Shown in pieces: positions 34,421 through 45,244 of a stretch of 64,000 bases of DNA. The number at the start of each line of letters is the position of its first letter. Within the stretch, counting starts at the first letter, position 1. Below the pieces are notes generated by a model. It was not told the origin of the DNA and ran no database searches. It saw only the letters and a program-made list of their open reading frames with translations. This DNA is from Tillandsia leiboldiana (lineage: Eukaryota > Streptophyta > Magnoliopsida > Poales > Bromeliaceae), in contig CM055066.1 in NCBI GenBank assembly GCA_029204045.2, positions 49,103,863-49,167,862 on the forward strand, written 5' to 3'. Made by a program: the position numbers and the translations under genes.

Positions 34421-35086
34421 CTCTAATCTGTCACGCCCCGGGGTCGAAACTGCGACCCGGGCTCGCCAACAGATCCGCCACCTATGCCAACCTGCATAGG
34501 CGAAGCGTCCTACCTGCAAGAAAAGTACTACAGCTAAACATAATATCAGAGCTATAAGTAAAAACCTGCTGTATAACTAAATCAATCACTGTACAACTGG
34601 AAATAATACAATAATGTTCGTCTCCCAAAAATAATAACCATACAATATCCTTGGGTACAAAACTCAGAACTCAACCGAGAGATATCTCCAATATACATCA
34701 GTGTACAGTCTCTCGATACATAATATATCCTCACTACATCTGTCACTCAAAAGAGGAAAATAAAATAACAAAGCTACTGAAGATCTCCTCTGAATGGGGT
34801 ACCGCTACTCTCCAACGACGGGTAGGAATCTAGCTCGTGACTCCCTCTGCTCGAACAACAACCGCAGAATCAGCAACATCCGCTAGGACTCTGCAAAACA
34901 AAGGAGAGGAAGGAAAAAGGTGGGGAAAACCCCAAAGGGTGTGAGAACTACACCAAAAAGGGAGTTCTCAGTGGGTAACACCGCCAGACCCGACGGTCTG
35001 CCCACTAAGTCCTCAAGAGACAAAAACTAACCCAAGCCGTAAAGACTGAAATAAGGAAGCTGGAGACTCTCAACAGCTATCCTGCC

Positions 35087-35325
35087 TCTATGCTTGCTAT
35101 GCCTGCCTATGCCTGCTATGCCTGCCATGCCTGCCTATGCCTGCTATGCCTGCCATGCCTGCCATGCCTGCCTATGCCTGCTATGCCTGCCTATGCCTGC
35201 CATGCCTGCTATGCCTGCTATGCCTGCCCTGCCTGCCATGCCTGCCTATGCCTGCTATGCCTGCCTTTGCCTGCTATGCCTGCCTATGCTTGCCATCCCT
35301 GCCATGCCTGCTCTGCCTGCCTATA
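35087..35325. repeat. TATGCCTGC minisatellite in B 5' LTR
   Basis: Same array as 19244-19510 but about 30 bp shorter, having lost units near its right end. Confidence 0.9.
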
Positions 35326-35536
35326 CCACGGTCAACAACTCACAATGACCTTGGGACCACCGTATCCCCATACGGTTCCCAACAACACTAGCACTGGTCT
35401 AAACACGGCTACTAGACTCCACTCGGTCCCCCTGACACGAGTGTAACAGTAAAGTAAACGTCTGTAATAGACCCAATCTAGTGACACCAGAAATACTGGT
35501 ACTTCCTGCCCTGCTGTCGAACTCATCTGCGGGAAT

Positions 35537-35739
35537 ACTGACCGACTACTGACCGGTACGATCGCATCCCAAAATAGGTGATAGACCGGCTCCTGACCGG
35601 CACGGTCGCACCCAAAATAAGTGATAGACCGGCTCCTGACCGGCACGGTCGCACCCAAAATAAGTGATAGACCGGCTCCTGACCGGCACGGTCGCACCCA
35701 AAATAAGTGATAGACCGGCTCCTGACCGGCACGGTCGCA
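35537..35739. repeat. 43-bp tandem repeat in B 5' LTR
   Basis: Same copy number as the array at 19723-19925. Confidence 0.9.
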
Positions 35740-36808
35740 CACTCCGATCAAAGTGGGAAAGCTCAACCACTAAGGAAATCAGATACCCAATCTGGTGCAT
35801 AATTAAATATCCGGTCGACCGCCCAATATCCGCGGTTGCCGCAAAGCCCCACACTAATCCAACCTGTCCCAGACACCAAGTCCCGACTACACTACCCCGA
35901 ACCCCTGCTCGAACCCGAGCAACACAGACCACCTGACTAACAAAGAAGGAGAAAATGATAACATGGTTTCTCCTAAGTCAAGTTCCAAAAGTAGTGCAGC
36001 GGTAAAAGATGGCCTAACTACATATCCATGCACGCATGCTTTGTTCTCAGAAATAATAAAAGTGGGTGAAGCATATATTAGTAAAGCATGCTAAAACATT
36101 CCTACTATGGTATACCAATCTCACCCAAATGGGCCATTCCTTGCTTACCTCTCACTCATATCGGTGGTACATTAAATACGCCTGTTATCAATCATAGAGG
36201 GGTGATATCCCCACATGTGCACTTACATTCACCATGATATAAAAACCTTATACAGTTACTAAATTAAGCTTACCCATCTGAAGTGCTCAATCCAAGGCAA
36301 ACCTGGAGTCGGTGAAGAGCGTGGCCACTTGCACGCACAATCCGTTGAACTCGTATCCATGGTACATGTCGCGCAAACCTCGGCTCCAAGCAGTGTTCCG
36401 AAAACACTCACGAACCCTCCTGGGTACAACAAGAGGTCCAAAGTTACACATTATGCTAAAATATCCAAATATACATCAACTGCTGAAACCAGCCCAAAGA
36501 TGTGCAATTTTCACCTGCAGAACAGACTCTGAAAAATCCACCAAAAATACTGTCGCGTTCCTCGTGTCGATACCTTCGAAACGAGTACCTGCACGTCAAA
36601 ATCCGAGCCCCGTAGGCCGAGTTACAAATTCCACAACACAGGGCGCTCACAAACTCACAACCATACACAACTGTATCACATGCACCAGAGGACGGGAAAA
36701 GTATACCTTCGGGCAGTTCCCGGAAAAATCCCAGAAAAATACGGTGATGATCCTCGCGTCGAGTAGATGAAAAAAGTGTATAGGCTCGCCTCGATCCGAC
36801 GCTCGTAC

Positions 36809-37223
36809 AACAAGTTGCGCACAAAACGGTGCACACACGAGTCCGCGCACAAAACGATGCTGCCACCAAACCTGCACACAAAACGGTGAACGCCATTAAA
36901 CCCCGCACGGAAAACGGTGCGCGCCAACAAGACCTGCACGCGAAACGGTGCACGTACCTCGAACTGCACGCAAAACGGAGCACGATGCCGGAGTCCGCAT
37001 GCAAAACGGAGTCCGCACGCAAAACGGAGCACGGTGCCGGAGTCCGCACACAAAATGGAGCACGGTGCCGGAGTCCGCATGCAAAACGGAGTCCGCACGC
37101 AAAACGGAGCACGGTGCCGGAGTCCGCACGCAAAACGGAGTCCGCACGCAAAACGGTGAATGCTGCCGGAATCCGCACGCAAAACGGTGCATGCTGCCGG
37201 AATCCGCACGCAAAACGGTGCAA
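36809..37223. repeat. 31-bp/16-bp array in B 5' LTR
   Basis: CGCACGCAAAACGG units as at 20995-21392, but longer and with a different unit order. This points to expansion or shuffling after the two LTRs became separate. Confidence 0.85.
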
Positions 37224-38370
37224 TAAAACACGGTCCCTAACATAGATAAGAGCAAGGGGTCAAATCCAATGTCCAAAAGGACGCCTCAAAACTGTGCCAA
37301 AAATGCCGCAAAATTAACACACGGGACCTACCCGACTGCGCCGCCGCCGCCGAAACGCTCCGTTGGAAAACCCCGCGCGCTCCACGAAGCCCACGACGCA
37401 CCGCCGCACCACCCACCATCTCCTCCCTCAATCTCCCTCTCACTCGGTTGAAGAAGAAAGAAAAGGAAGGGAAGAAATAGCGTGCGGGGAGGAGGAAGAA
37501 GAAGAAAAGAAGGAGAGAGAGAAAAGGTGGTCCACGGTTGCCGGTCCACGGTGCACCGCACAAGGGGGGCCCCAGCTGCCGGGTGGTCCACGAGGCCGGG
37601 GCGCGTGCACCGGGTCCACGCACGCGCCCCGTGCGCCACGTGGCGTGCGGCAACGCGCCCGCCACACGGGCGCGTTACACCGCACGCCCCAGGCGCGGGA
37701 CACGCGCCCGCCACACGGGCGCGCGTGCCCCCGCGCCAGCGTGGGCGCCAACGGGGGGCCGCCACTTGGCGGCCCCTGCGCTGACCCGCGCAGGTGCGCG
37801 TTCCCAACGCGCGCCAGACGCACGCATTTCCGCGTCCGTACGCGCCTGCCGCGCCCTCGGGATCCGCGCCACGCCAACCTCGGGATCCGCGCCACCTCGA
37901 ATTTCGTGTTCGCCTCGAAAAACGCGCACGTCACCCCGGCTCCAAAACAAACAAGTAAATAGTCCATTCCTAGCGATTTCGCGCGCTGAATCCAAAAACG
38001 ATGTTTGTTTCCCCAAATTCTCATCCGAAAATTACGGAGTGCCCCCGGATAGCCCACTTGATCCGATTTTCCGCGTCGGGTCCAAATCTGAAGTCCGATT
38101 TGCCAAATTCCAACTCTAAAAATTTCCGAAGGCAACCGGAGAGGTGATCCTTTATCCAAACTTCGCCCCGAGTCCAATTTTAATATTCATTGCGCGCGAA
38201 ACCACTTCTAAGCATTCAATGGGACCATCTGACTACTCTCGTGATCCAATTAACACACCGAGTCCATCAAAAGTGTCCAATTGGTGTACAAACGCCACCG
38301 ACACGCCACAAAGGCCACCAGAAGCGGCTGGTCAACCAATAATCACATCGGGGAAAACCAGGTCCTCACA

Positions 38371-40552
38371 AAATTTCTACTAGATTGACTCCTAAAATTG
38401 TATGAACGTCATGTTGAAATTCATATTCTGTTTTTGGACAGCATGTGTGAGATCTTGGTGTAATTTAATTAAAAAGGGTTTATTATGGATTTTTGATATT
38501 TGGGAAAGGTTTATTTGATTAAGGACACATTGTTACTGCTGTTTGGAGCCTTCCTTGGACTTTTTTAATGCAGAAATTTTATTCCCTTTATCATCTAAGA
38601 CTATATTGAAATTCTGGAATTTATCCGCGCAGCGAGTGTTGGTTTGGTGATCGCGCCTAATTCGGGTGGCGGATTTGGGCGATTTCTCCGGAATTGGTTT
38701 CCTGAGGAGCCGAGGATTCTGCACGCCAAAATTCAGCTAGATCGGGCATTGGATCGACTACTTCTAGGTGGGTTATTTTTATCTCCAAAACCGGCGGACG
38801 GTTCTCTAACTCTAATTGTTAGTATGCATGCATGACTAGGTGCACACCCTATATGATTGAGATGTAAGCTTGGTAAATTGTATTTGTATGTTGAATGAGA
38901 AATTGCAAGATAAAGATATTCATGTTATGTTGAATGAGAACTTGCAAGATATAATATCCATGTTATGGTAATTGAAAGCTTCCATAAGGGAAGTGTTCAC
39001 CCTATGTGATTAAGAGCATGCATGTTTAATGTACAATTTATATGTTTGAGGTGTAAGCATGAGAAATGATCCAAATTATGTGAATTGAGGCTTACTTGAA
39101 TTATTGTACATGCTATGTGGATTTGTGAACTTGCATGTTGTAATGGTCATTAAGTATGAATGAGAACTATATAGTGGATATGTTTACCCTATGCTAGTTG
39201 AGAGCATGTTTGAGAAAGATAATGTTCACATTAGTTATTGTTAGAGATTATGTTTGATGCAATGTCCTCTATTAATGTTTAAGCTAGCATCATGTATGAT
39301 AGAATCACTTGGTTGATTATTACTCTAATTAATGATATTATGGAATCTTGACTAGCACCCCGCCACATGTTGCATGTATTAACTAGACTAGTAGAAAATC
39401 CTTATTTGGGCTAGGTTTTTTTATACTTTAGACATTCCCACACACTGCATTCTCTTTTCCTGGACTTAGAGTTTTCCTCGTTCGGGTAGTGAGCCGAGTG
39501 GTCAAGATGTTGTGGGACGCTTGTTGCACTCGTGCCGGGGGGCCGAGTGGAGTCTGGTAGCTGTGATTAGACCAATGCTAATGTTGGGAGCCATTTGGGT
39601 AGAAGGTGGTCTCGGGCCGTCAAGTATCTTCCGGTCAGTGTTGTTGGGAACCGTTTGGGTTGACGATGATCCCGGGTCGTTGAGTATCGTTCGACCAGTT
39701 TTGTTAGCCCTTGAGCTATAGGTCGATTCCAGCTGTTGAGTACCTCCGGCTAGTGGGTTAGTGTCATGAGTTGGTTGAGTTCGCTAGAGTCTCAAGATTT
39801 GTGAGGGCGTTATTAGTTTGAGTCGTTGAGAGTACTCCGACCTTTGTGTGAGATGCTTGAGGATCTTGAGTCTATCCGTTATGAGAGAGAGCGTGGATTT
39901 TGATTATAGCCTGCATGTGCCATTGTTTGATACTCTATATCGCGATGTTTTCCCCGGGTGGGGTCGCTCCCCATGAGATGCCGCAGTGGATGCGATGTTG
40001 GGTCTTTTGAGGCAGTTTTTCGCAGTAGATGTGATGTTGGGCCTGTTGAGGCAGTTTTCCGCAGTGGATGCAATGTTGGGCCTGTTGAGGCAGTTTTCCG
40101 CAGTGGATGGGATGTTGGGCCTGTTGAGGCAGTTTTGCACGAGGGGTGGTGAGTTAGTCCGTGTGGGATGCCCTACGTAATTCCCATCCCGGTGTGGATG
40201 TGTGGTAGTATGTGGGCGCAGGCTTGACTAGACCCTATGTGGCAGTCAGTTCGATTGGGTTGATTGAGCACCTCGTGTTCGAGTGGTTGCATATCTTTTC
40301 ATGTGTATCACCCATTGAACATTTTAGATAGAGGCATGGTAGCGGTAGAGTTATTTCAAGCTTTTCATATACAGTTTTTACTGCATCGTTATCTTATGCC
40401 TCTAGTAGACTTAGTGGGCAGACCGTTGGTCTTGGAGACGGTACCCACTGAGAACTACTGTAGGATGTAGTTCTCACACCCTCTGTCTGTGACAGTTTTG
40501 TAGAGGCATCTTGTGCTGACCCCGATCCCTGTGCAGCTTTCCCCATAACCCA
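38371..40552 (+). mobile_element. Gypsy LTR G, right part
   Basis: Continues G across element B, starting with the duplicated AAATT. Landmarks shared with F and D include CCAAAACCGG(C/T)GGACGGTTCTCTAACTC at about 38787, the GAGTGG(A)GTC(TGGTAG) block near 39545, and AGTGGGCAGACCG near 40415, in the same order. It is cut at 40553 by LTR F before its own terminal region, which is not seen again. Confidence 0.75.
39982..40138. repeat. 39-bp x 4 tandem repeat in LTR G
   Basis: CGCAGT(G/A)GATG starts at 39982, 40021, 40060 and 40099 (39-bp period). Each unit contains GATGTTGGGCCTGTTGAGG or a close variant. Confidence 0.9.
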
Positions 40553-40839
40553 TGTAGTGAAACACCTATTAGTGGTGTGTCGGACCCGCAACGCGTCAAA
40601 TGGACGCGTTGGACGGACTCAGTGAGGTTTCTTGATCAAGCCTATCCTTCGGCTGCTTTCGCCGAATTTTAGAAAGGGTTTCAGGCTAATCCGAGACTGA
40701 ATTTGGATTCAGCGCAGAAAAACACAAAAAATCGGCTATTTACTTGTATTTTTCGGAGTCTGAATGCCCAAAAACGGACCCCCAGAAGTTTTCTGCGCGT
40801 TTTGGTGCATGGGGGGAGCTGTAGACCGAGGGGAGGAGC

Positions 40840-41164
40840 CATGTGGCGGCTCGGGATTGGTTGGCTCACGCGGCTCGGTCCACGTGGTGCTGTGGGTGCG
40901 CGGTCCATGGACCTGGTGCGTGCGCCGGGCGCACCGAGCGCCGAGGCGGGACGCGTGGCGGCTGCGGATTGGGCCGGCCACTGTACGGGTCGTGCGCGGT
41001 GTCGCAGGGCAGGTGGCTGTACACGCGGGGCAGGCGGGCGCGATGTGAGTGCGCCACGCATCGCGCGGTGGTTGGCTGGCGCCAACCACCCGCGCGCATG
41101 GGTGCGCCGCGTGGCGCGGCCTGAGTGGCCGCGCTTCGCTGTTGCGTGGGACGGGCCACGTGGC
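40840..41164 (+). promoter_or_regulatory. Degenerate G-box/CCAAT modules in LTR F
   Basis: CATGTGGC (40840) and CGCGTGGC (40952) are each followed after 8 bp by ATTGG. CGCGTGGC (41108) is followed after 8 bp by AGTGG. An exact CACGTGGC at 41157 has no partner. The core has drifted but the spacing is kept. Confidence 0.65.
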
Positions 41165-41253
41165 GCGCCCGTGTGAATCCGGGCGCTGCCGTGGCCGTTC
41201 TCTGTTCGGCGCTCGAATATTTCGGGCGCCCGTTCCCCCCCCCATTGTTTGAC

Positions 41254-41262
41254 TATAAATAG
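41254..41262 (+). promoter_or_regulatory. TATA box of LTR F
   Basis: TATAAATAG, 90 bp after the last G-box. Confidence 0.65.
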
Positions 41263-42784
41263 CCTTTCACCTTAGGTTTTTGGGCTTTTCCCGAGCTCTT
41301 CTGTGGATAAGCCCTAAAGCAAAGTTGATCCTCATCTTGTACTGCATCTTGCGAAGAGGTCTCAGAATTTTTGGAAGGTGCGGCATCGAAGGCTTCGGCG
41401 ATTCGGCGCAGTGTGACGTTTCTTCTTCGGTGGCCCATTTCCGTCGTGTTTCGGTCCACGAGGTCCACAGAGCTACTACAAAGGAATTTTTGGACGATTT
41501 TTGCGGCGTCGGTTTCATGAGAGGTAGGCCTTCGATTTCCATGCTGATCACCTTGCTTTATTCTGAGTTCTTAGCACGGTTTACGAGGCATTTTTGAACC
41601 TCTTTGTTGCTGGTGGTTTTTCTGGATAGTGGAGGCTTGTCGGATTTTTATATCTGCGCTCGAGTATTGGATTTCGGCCTGTGAGGACTCGATCGACATC
41701 TACTCTTCGTGAAATCACCGTCGTATTTTTATTGGAATTTTTAGAGATTATCTCGCAGGTGGTAATTAAGCTTGTTTGGGACAGATTTTACAGCAGCTTG
41801 TGTAATGGGAATTTTGACTTATTGCAATGTTTGGACCGTATCTTTATACCCAGGAGGAGTTTTCTGGTGTTTTTGGACCCTTTGGAATCATGGGAATCCG
41901 AGGATTTGTCCCCGTTCGGTTTCAACTTTTTTGAATCTTGGATTGACGCGCGCTTTAGGTGGGTTGCTTCGTCTCCAAAACCGGTGGACGGTTCTCTAAC
42001 TCTATATTGTTAGTGAGCATGCATTATATGAGCAGTATTAGAAAGCATGTTGTATCAGATAGGATTTTCTAGTGTAGTGATTCTGATCATGTTGATTATT
42101 ACTTCTTATCTGTGTTGATTAAATGTTAGTATTGGACTTGACTTAGCACCCTGTCATATGTTGCATGTATAACCAGACTAGTAGAAAACCCTCACTTGGG
42201 CTAGGTTTATTTATGCTTTAGACATCCACACTTTTCTTTCTATTCCTAGACATAGTGTTTTCCTCGCCCGGGTAGTGGGCTGAGTGGTCGGGATTTCTCT
42301 TAGTGTGGGATGCATGTTACACTCGTGCTTGGGGGCAGAGTGGAGTCTGGTAGATGTAGCTAGTCTTGTATCTGTGGCGGGAGCCGTTGGGTAAACGGTG
42401 GTCCCGGGTTATCATACTTCGCTGTTTTCTTTGTCGTCACTATGTTAGTGACAGAGGTATACTAGTGATAGCAGGACCTAGAACCCAAACTATTTTTGGA
42501 CACACATAATTTCTATAAACTAATGTTTTTCCTTCCAAACTTCGAGGGGTTGCCGGTGTTAAGGAATTTGTTTTGGCGTATCTCGTGAAAGTTTTAAGTC
42601 TTGAAGATTGAAGATGAAGAAGTTTGGATCATATACCTCAATCTCAAGAAAGAAGAATTCAAAAGGATCAGGTACGTTTAACTAATTATTTTTGATGATC
42701 CGAATACTTCGTATAGTGTAGAAACACTTGGATGAAGTTTTAACTGCATAAAAATAAAAAACTGGACATGGGACATGTTCAGGA

Positions 42785-43065
42785 TCCGGATCAGGCACGG
42801 CAGTCCGGATCCCGAACGGTGTTTGTTCATACGCAAATCCAGTCCGGATCCAAGCCATTTCTGATCCGGACCCCGAACATGGGTTTTGCTGAAATGTATG
42901 AACAGTCCGGATCCAAGCTATTTCTGATCCGGACCCCGAACAAGGGTTTTGCTGAGATGTATGAACAGTCCGGAACAGGCATTTCAGTTCGGACCCCGAA
43001 CGTCTGTTTTTCTGGAAATAGTCTGTCTCGTTACGACAGTCCGGACCGCCATAATTCCAGTCCGG
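42785..43065 (+). promoter_or_regulatory. TCCGGA palindrome array in U3 of E
   Basis: Nine TCCGGA palindromes in 281 bp (42785, 42804, 42843, 42865, 42906, 42928, 42969, 43040, 43060) plus one mutated copy near 42990. Several extend to TCCGGA(C/T)CCCGAAC. The middle is a 63-bp direct repeat (42840-42965). It lies directly upstream of the TATA box. Related arrays occur in J, I, H and the interior of E. Confidence 0.7.
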
Positions 43066-43134
43066 ACCGTCGTCCTGTAAAATTCCAGAAAAGGTTAGGT
43101 TTTGATTCTTATCCTCTTCCAACGGTTTCTAACC

Positions 43135-43143
43135 TATAAATAA
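43135..43143 (+). promoter_or_regulatory. TATA box of E 5' LTR
   Basis: TATAAATAA, 70 bp after the last TCCGGA. The copy in the 3' LTR is at 57664-57672. Confidence 0.65.
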
Positions 43144-43433
43144 ACCCTATGATTCATTTTCTAGGGTAAGCCGAATAAATCAAAATACGGCCATAAAAAG
43201 AAAAATCCACCTATAGAGAAGAAAGGAAAACAATAGATTTAATCCTATGTTTCTTCATCTATATTGATTGATTTGATTCTAGGGTTTCATACTCAGATTT
43301 TGAGTAGAATCAAATCAATGAATACTTAGATGGTAATTCCGATCTATTTCTAATCTAAGTATTCGGCGGATCATCACCACCCAAAAAAACAACGATTTTT
43401 CCAAAATCGGCGCGTGGACTTGCGTGGCCTTGT

Positions 43434-43585
43434 GGATTCAAGGTGCTACCGCTTTCGTGGATTCGGAGCGAGGTACGTTCGTGGATTCGAGACGTGCTAC
43501 TGGGTGAAGACCGTGGATTCGGTCGGACGTCGTGGACTCGACGTTGGACGCCGTGGATTCGGCGTTGGACGCAGATCGTGGATTC
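43434..43585 (+). repeat. CGTGGATTCG repeat cluster in E 5' LTR
   Basis: GTGGATTC or GTGGACTC occurs about seven times in 150 bp with irregular 20-30 bp spacing, downstream of the TATA box. The reverse complement CGAATCCACG forms equivalent clusters in J, I and H. Confidence 0.75.
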
Positions 43586-43893
43586 GAGAAGCGTTGCGGA
43601 GCGAGCGGAGAAGATCAACTCGGAGCGTATGGAAAAAGGTTGAGTCGTCTGTGAGTGCGTTATATCACCTTTGTACGTGTTATAATTTTAGTTGATTTCA
43701 CCGTGTTATCGGTCCCGTGATTTTTTACTCCTGATTTTGGAGTTTTCCTCGTAAAAATCTTGCTTGTTAGTTTTCATTTCCGCATTGGGTTTTATTGCGC
43801 AAAGATTTTTGAGTGTTTATTGTTTACACCTATTCACCCCCCTCTAGGTGTTTTTTTTCCCTATTTAGATCATTATTTACGTAACCCGACAAG

Positions 43894-43904
43894 TGGTATC
43901 AGAG
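43894..43904 (+). other. Primer-binding site of element E
   Basis: TGGTATCAGAG, 2 nt after the LTR, as in H. Confidence 0.85.
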
Positions 43905-43924
43905 AGGGAATAGGGTTGTAAACA

Positions 43925-44258
43925 ATGGCTGAAGGTGGAAACATCAACAGACCCCCGTTTTTCGATGGAACAAATTATGCCTACTGGAAAGTACGGATGA
44001 AAGCATTTCTTATTTCCATCGACGAACGGGTGTGGCAATCTATCGAGTTGGGATGGTCAAATCCAACTGAAGTTATTGTTGATGTTCACACCATCAAATC
44101 TAGGTCGAAATGGACCAAGGAAGAGATAGACTTATCTTCTTACAATGGCAAAGGAATCAATGCTTTATTTAATGCCTTGTCTCAAACTGAATTCTCTCGC
44201 GTCTCAGCATGTGAGACTGCGAAAGAAATCTGGGATGTTCTTCCAGTTACACATGAGG
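43925..44258 (+). pseudogene. gag: Gag N-terminus of element E, interrupted by element D
   Basis: Opens at ATG 43925 and reads about 111 codons: NRPPFFDGTNYAYWKVRMKA, then SRSKWTKEEIDLSSYNGKG, ALFNALSQTEFSRVSACETAKEIWD, THE. This closely follows residues 1-112 of the H gag, so the lineage is shared. The frame is intact to 44258, where the 5' LTR of gypsy D starts, leaving the capsid domain split. The continuation would lie beyond the right end of D, inside or left of the assembly gap, and is not in the sequence. This portion carries no zinc knuckle. Confidence 0.85.
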
Positions 44259-44585
44259 TGTAGTGGCCCTGATTCCCATGCAACGTTCTTCCGATGAATC
44301 CACTGTTAGAACACCTATCATTGGTGTATCTGGCCCATGGTGCATCAATAGGATGCCACAGATGGACCCTGTGTGATATTATTTGCTGTGTTGGCTTTCG
44401 GCTGGGTTTGCCAAAATTTCGGAAAAGAATTAGGCCAAACAGAGGTCGGAAATGGATTCAGCACGGAAAAACGCTTGAAAACGGCTATTTGCTTGTTAAA
44501 TTCTGAGTCCGGATGCCCAAAAACGGACTCCCGGAAGTTTTTCGCGCATTTTGGTGCATGGGAACAGCCGTGGACCAGCCCCTGC

Positions 44586-45102
44586 CACGTGGCAGCTTCT
44601 GATTGGGCCGGCGCATACCGCTCGGTCCACAGAGCTTGGGCGCTGGTGCATGGACCGGCGCCTGGACACGTGGCGGCTGCCCATTGGCGGGCTCACGCGG
44701 CTTGGTCCACGGGGGCGCGCGGTTGGTGCAGTGGACCGGGGCGGGCCACGTGGCTTCTTCTGGTTGGTCGGTCCATACGCACCTGGCGTATGCGACGCGG
44801 CACAGTGCCACGTGGCAGACGCCGGTTGGCGGGTCAACGCACGCGCGACAGCGCGTGGACCGCGCCGGGCGCGGCGCACGATGGACCCGCCGGGCCACGT
44901 GTCCCCCGCTGGTTGGCGGGCGCAGCGACCCGGGTGGGCCGCCGTGAACCGCGGCCCGTGGTCGCCGCCGTGGACCTCGCTACACGTGGCGCGCCATGAT
45001 TGGTGGGTGCATGTGCGCCGGGCGCGGGGAGCGCGGGGCCGGACACGTGGCGGCCATCGGGTGGCCCCGCACCGCTGTCCCCTGTTCGGGGGGACACGTG
45101 GC
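44586..45102 (+). promoter_or_regulatory. Eight-copy G-box/CCAAT module array in U3 of D
   Basis: CACGTG(G/T)C at 44586, 44667, 44747, 44809, 44896, 44983, 45044 and 45095. The first seven are followed after exactly 8 bp by ATTGG, ATTGG, GTTGG, GTTGG, GTTGG, ATTGG and GGTGG. The eighth has no clear partner. Copies are 51-87 bp apart, and the sequence between them is not a simple tandem repeat. TATA lies 134 bp downstream of the last. G-boxes are bound by bZIP and bHLH factors, and ATTGG (CCAAT) by NF-Y; use here is inferred. Confidence 0.8.
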
Positions 45103-45235
45103 GGCACCGGATCAATCCGGGCGCGCACAGTGTTGGGCCGGGCCCAACACTGTAGGCGCCCGAATGTTCCGGGCGCCCGAAAGTGGGCCCGAAAGCCCCT
45201 TTGACTTGTCTTTTGGGCTGATTTCGGGTGAGGCC

Positions 45236-45244
45236 TATAAATAG
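45236..45244 (+). promoter_or_regulatory. TATA box of D 5' LTR
   Basis: TATAAATAG within GCCTATAAATAGGCC, which is itself palindromic. Confidence 0.7.

Larger units (their letters stand above)
18585..38370 (-). mobile_element. Ty3/gypsy element B, degenerate, minus orientation
   Basis: LTRs at 18585-22539 and 34429-38370 flank an interior carrying a PBS on the right and a polypurine tract on the left. A perfect 5-bp duplication AAATT lies at 18580-18584 and 38371-38375. Without the nested copia C the interior is about 3.3 kb. It holds decayed gag, protease and RT text with many stops, yet the LTRs differ by only about 1.5 percent in the first 600 bp. That contrast implies the element moved when its coding part was already defective. 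Confidence 0.9.
34429..38370 (-). mobile_element. 5' LTR of element B (3942 bp)
   Basis: Colinear with 18585-22539. Differences are concentrated in the tandem arrays. The G-box at about 37763 is mutated to CACTTGGC where the other LTR has CACGTGGC. Confidence 0.9.
40553..42556 (+). mobile_element. Gypsy LTR F, left part
   Basis: Starts TGTAGTGAAACACC inside LTR G, preceded by ACCCA. It has a GC-rich U3 with G-box-like modules (40840-41128), TATA at 41254, a leader, and the familiar downstream blocks up to 42556, where Sirevirus-like element E interrupts it. A short continuation lies at 58421-58462. Confidence 0.8.
42557..43891 (+). mobile_element. 5' LTR of element E
   Basis: Runs TGTTAAGG to CCCGACA. 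U3 carries a palindrome array, then TATA at 43135; the part after it carries a CGTGGATTCG array. ORFs at 42682-43122 and 43414-43695 are translations of these repeats. Confidence 0.95.

Noticed and set aside
42682..43122. 146-codon minus-strand ORF with repeated SGSGSEIAWIRTVH-like text (also 57211-57651)
   Set aside because: It is the antisense translation of the TCCGGA array of the E LTR, present in both LTRs.
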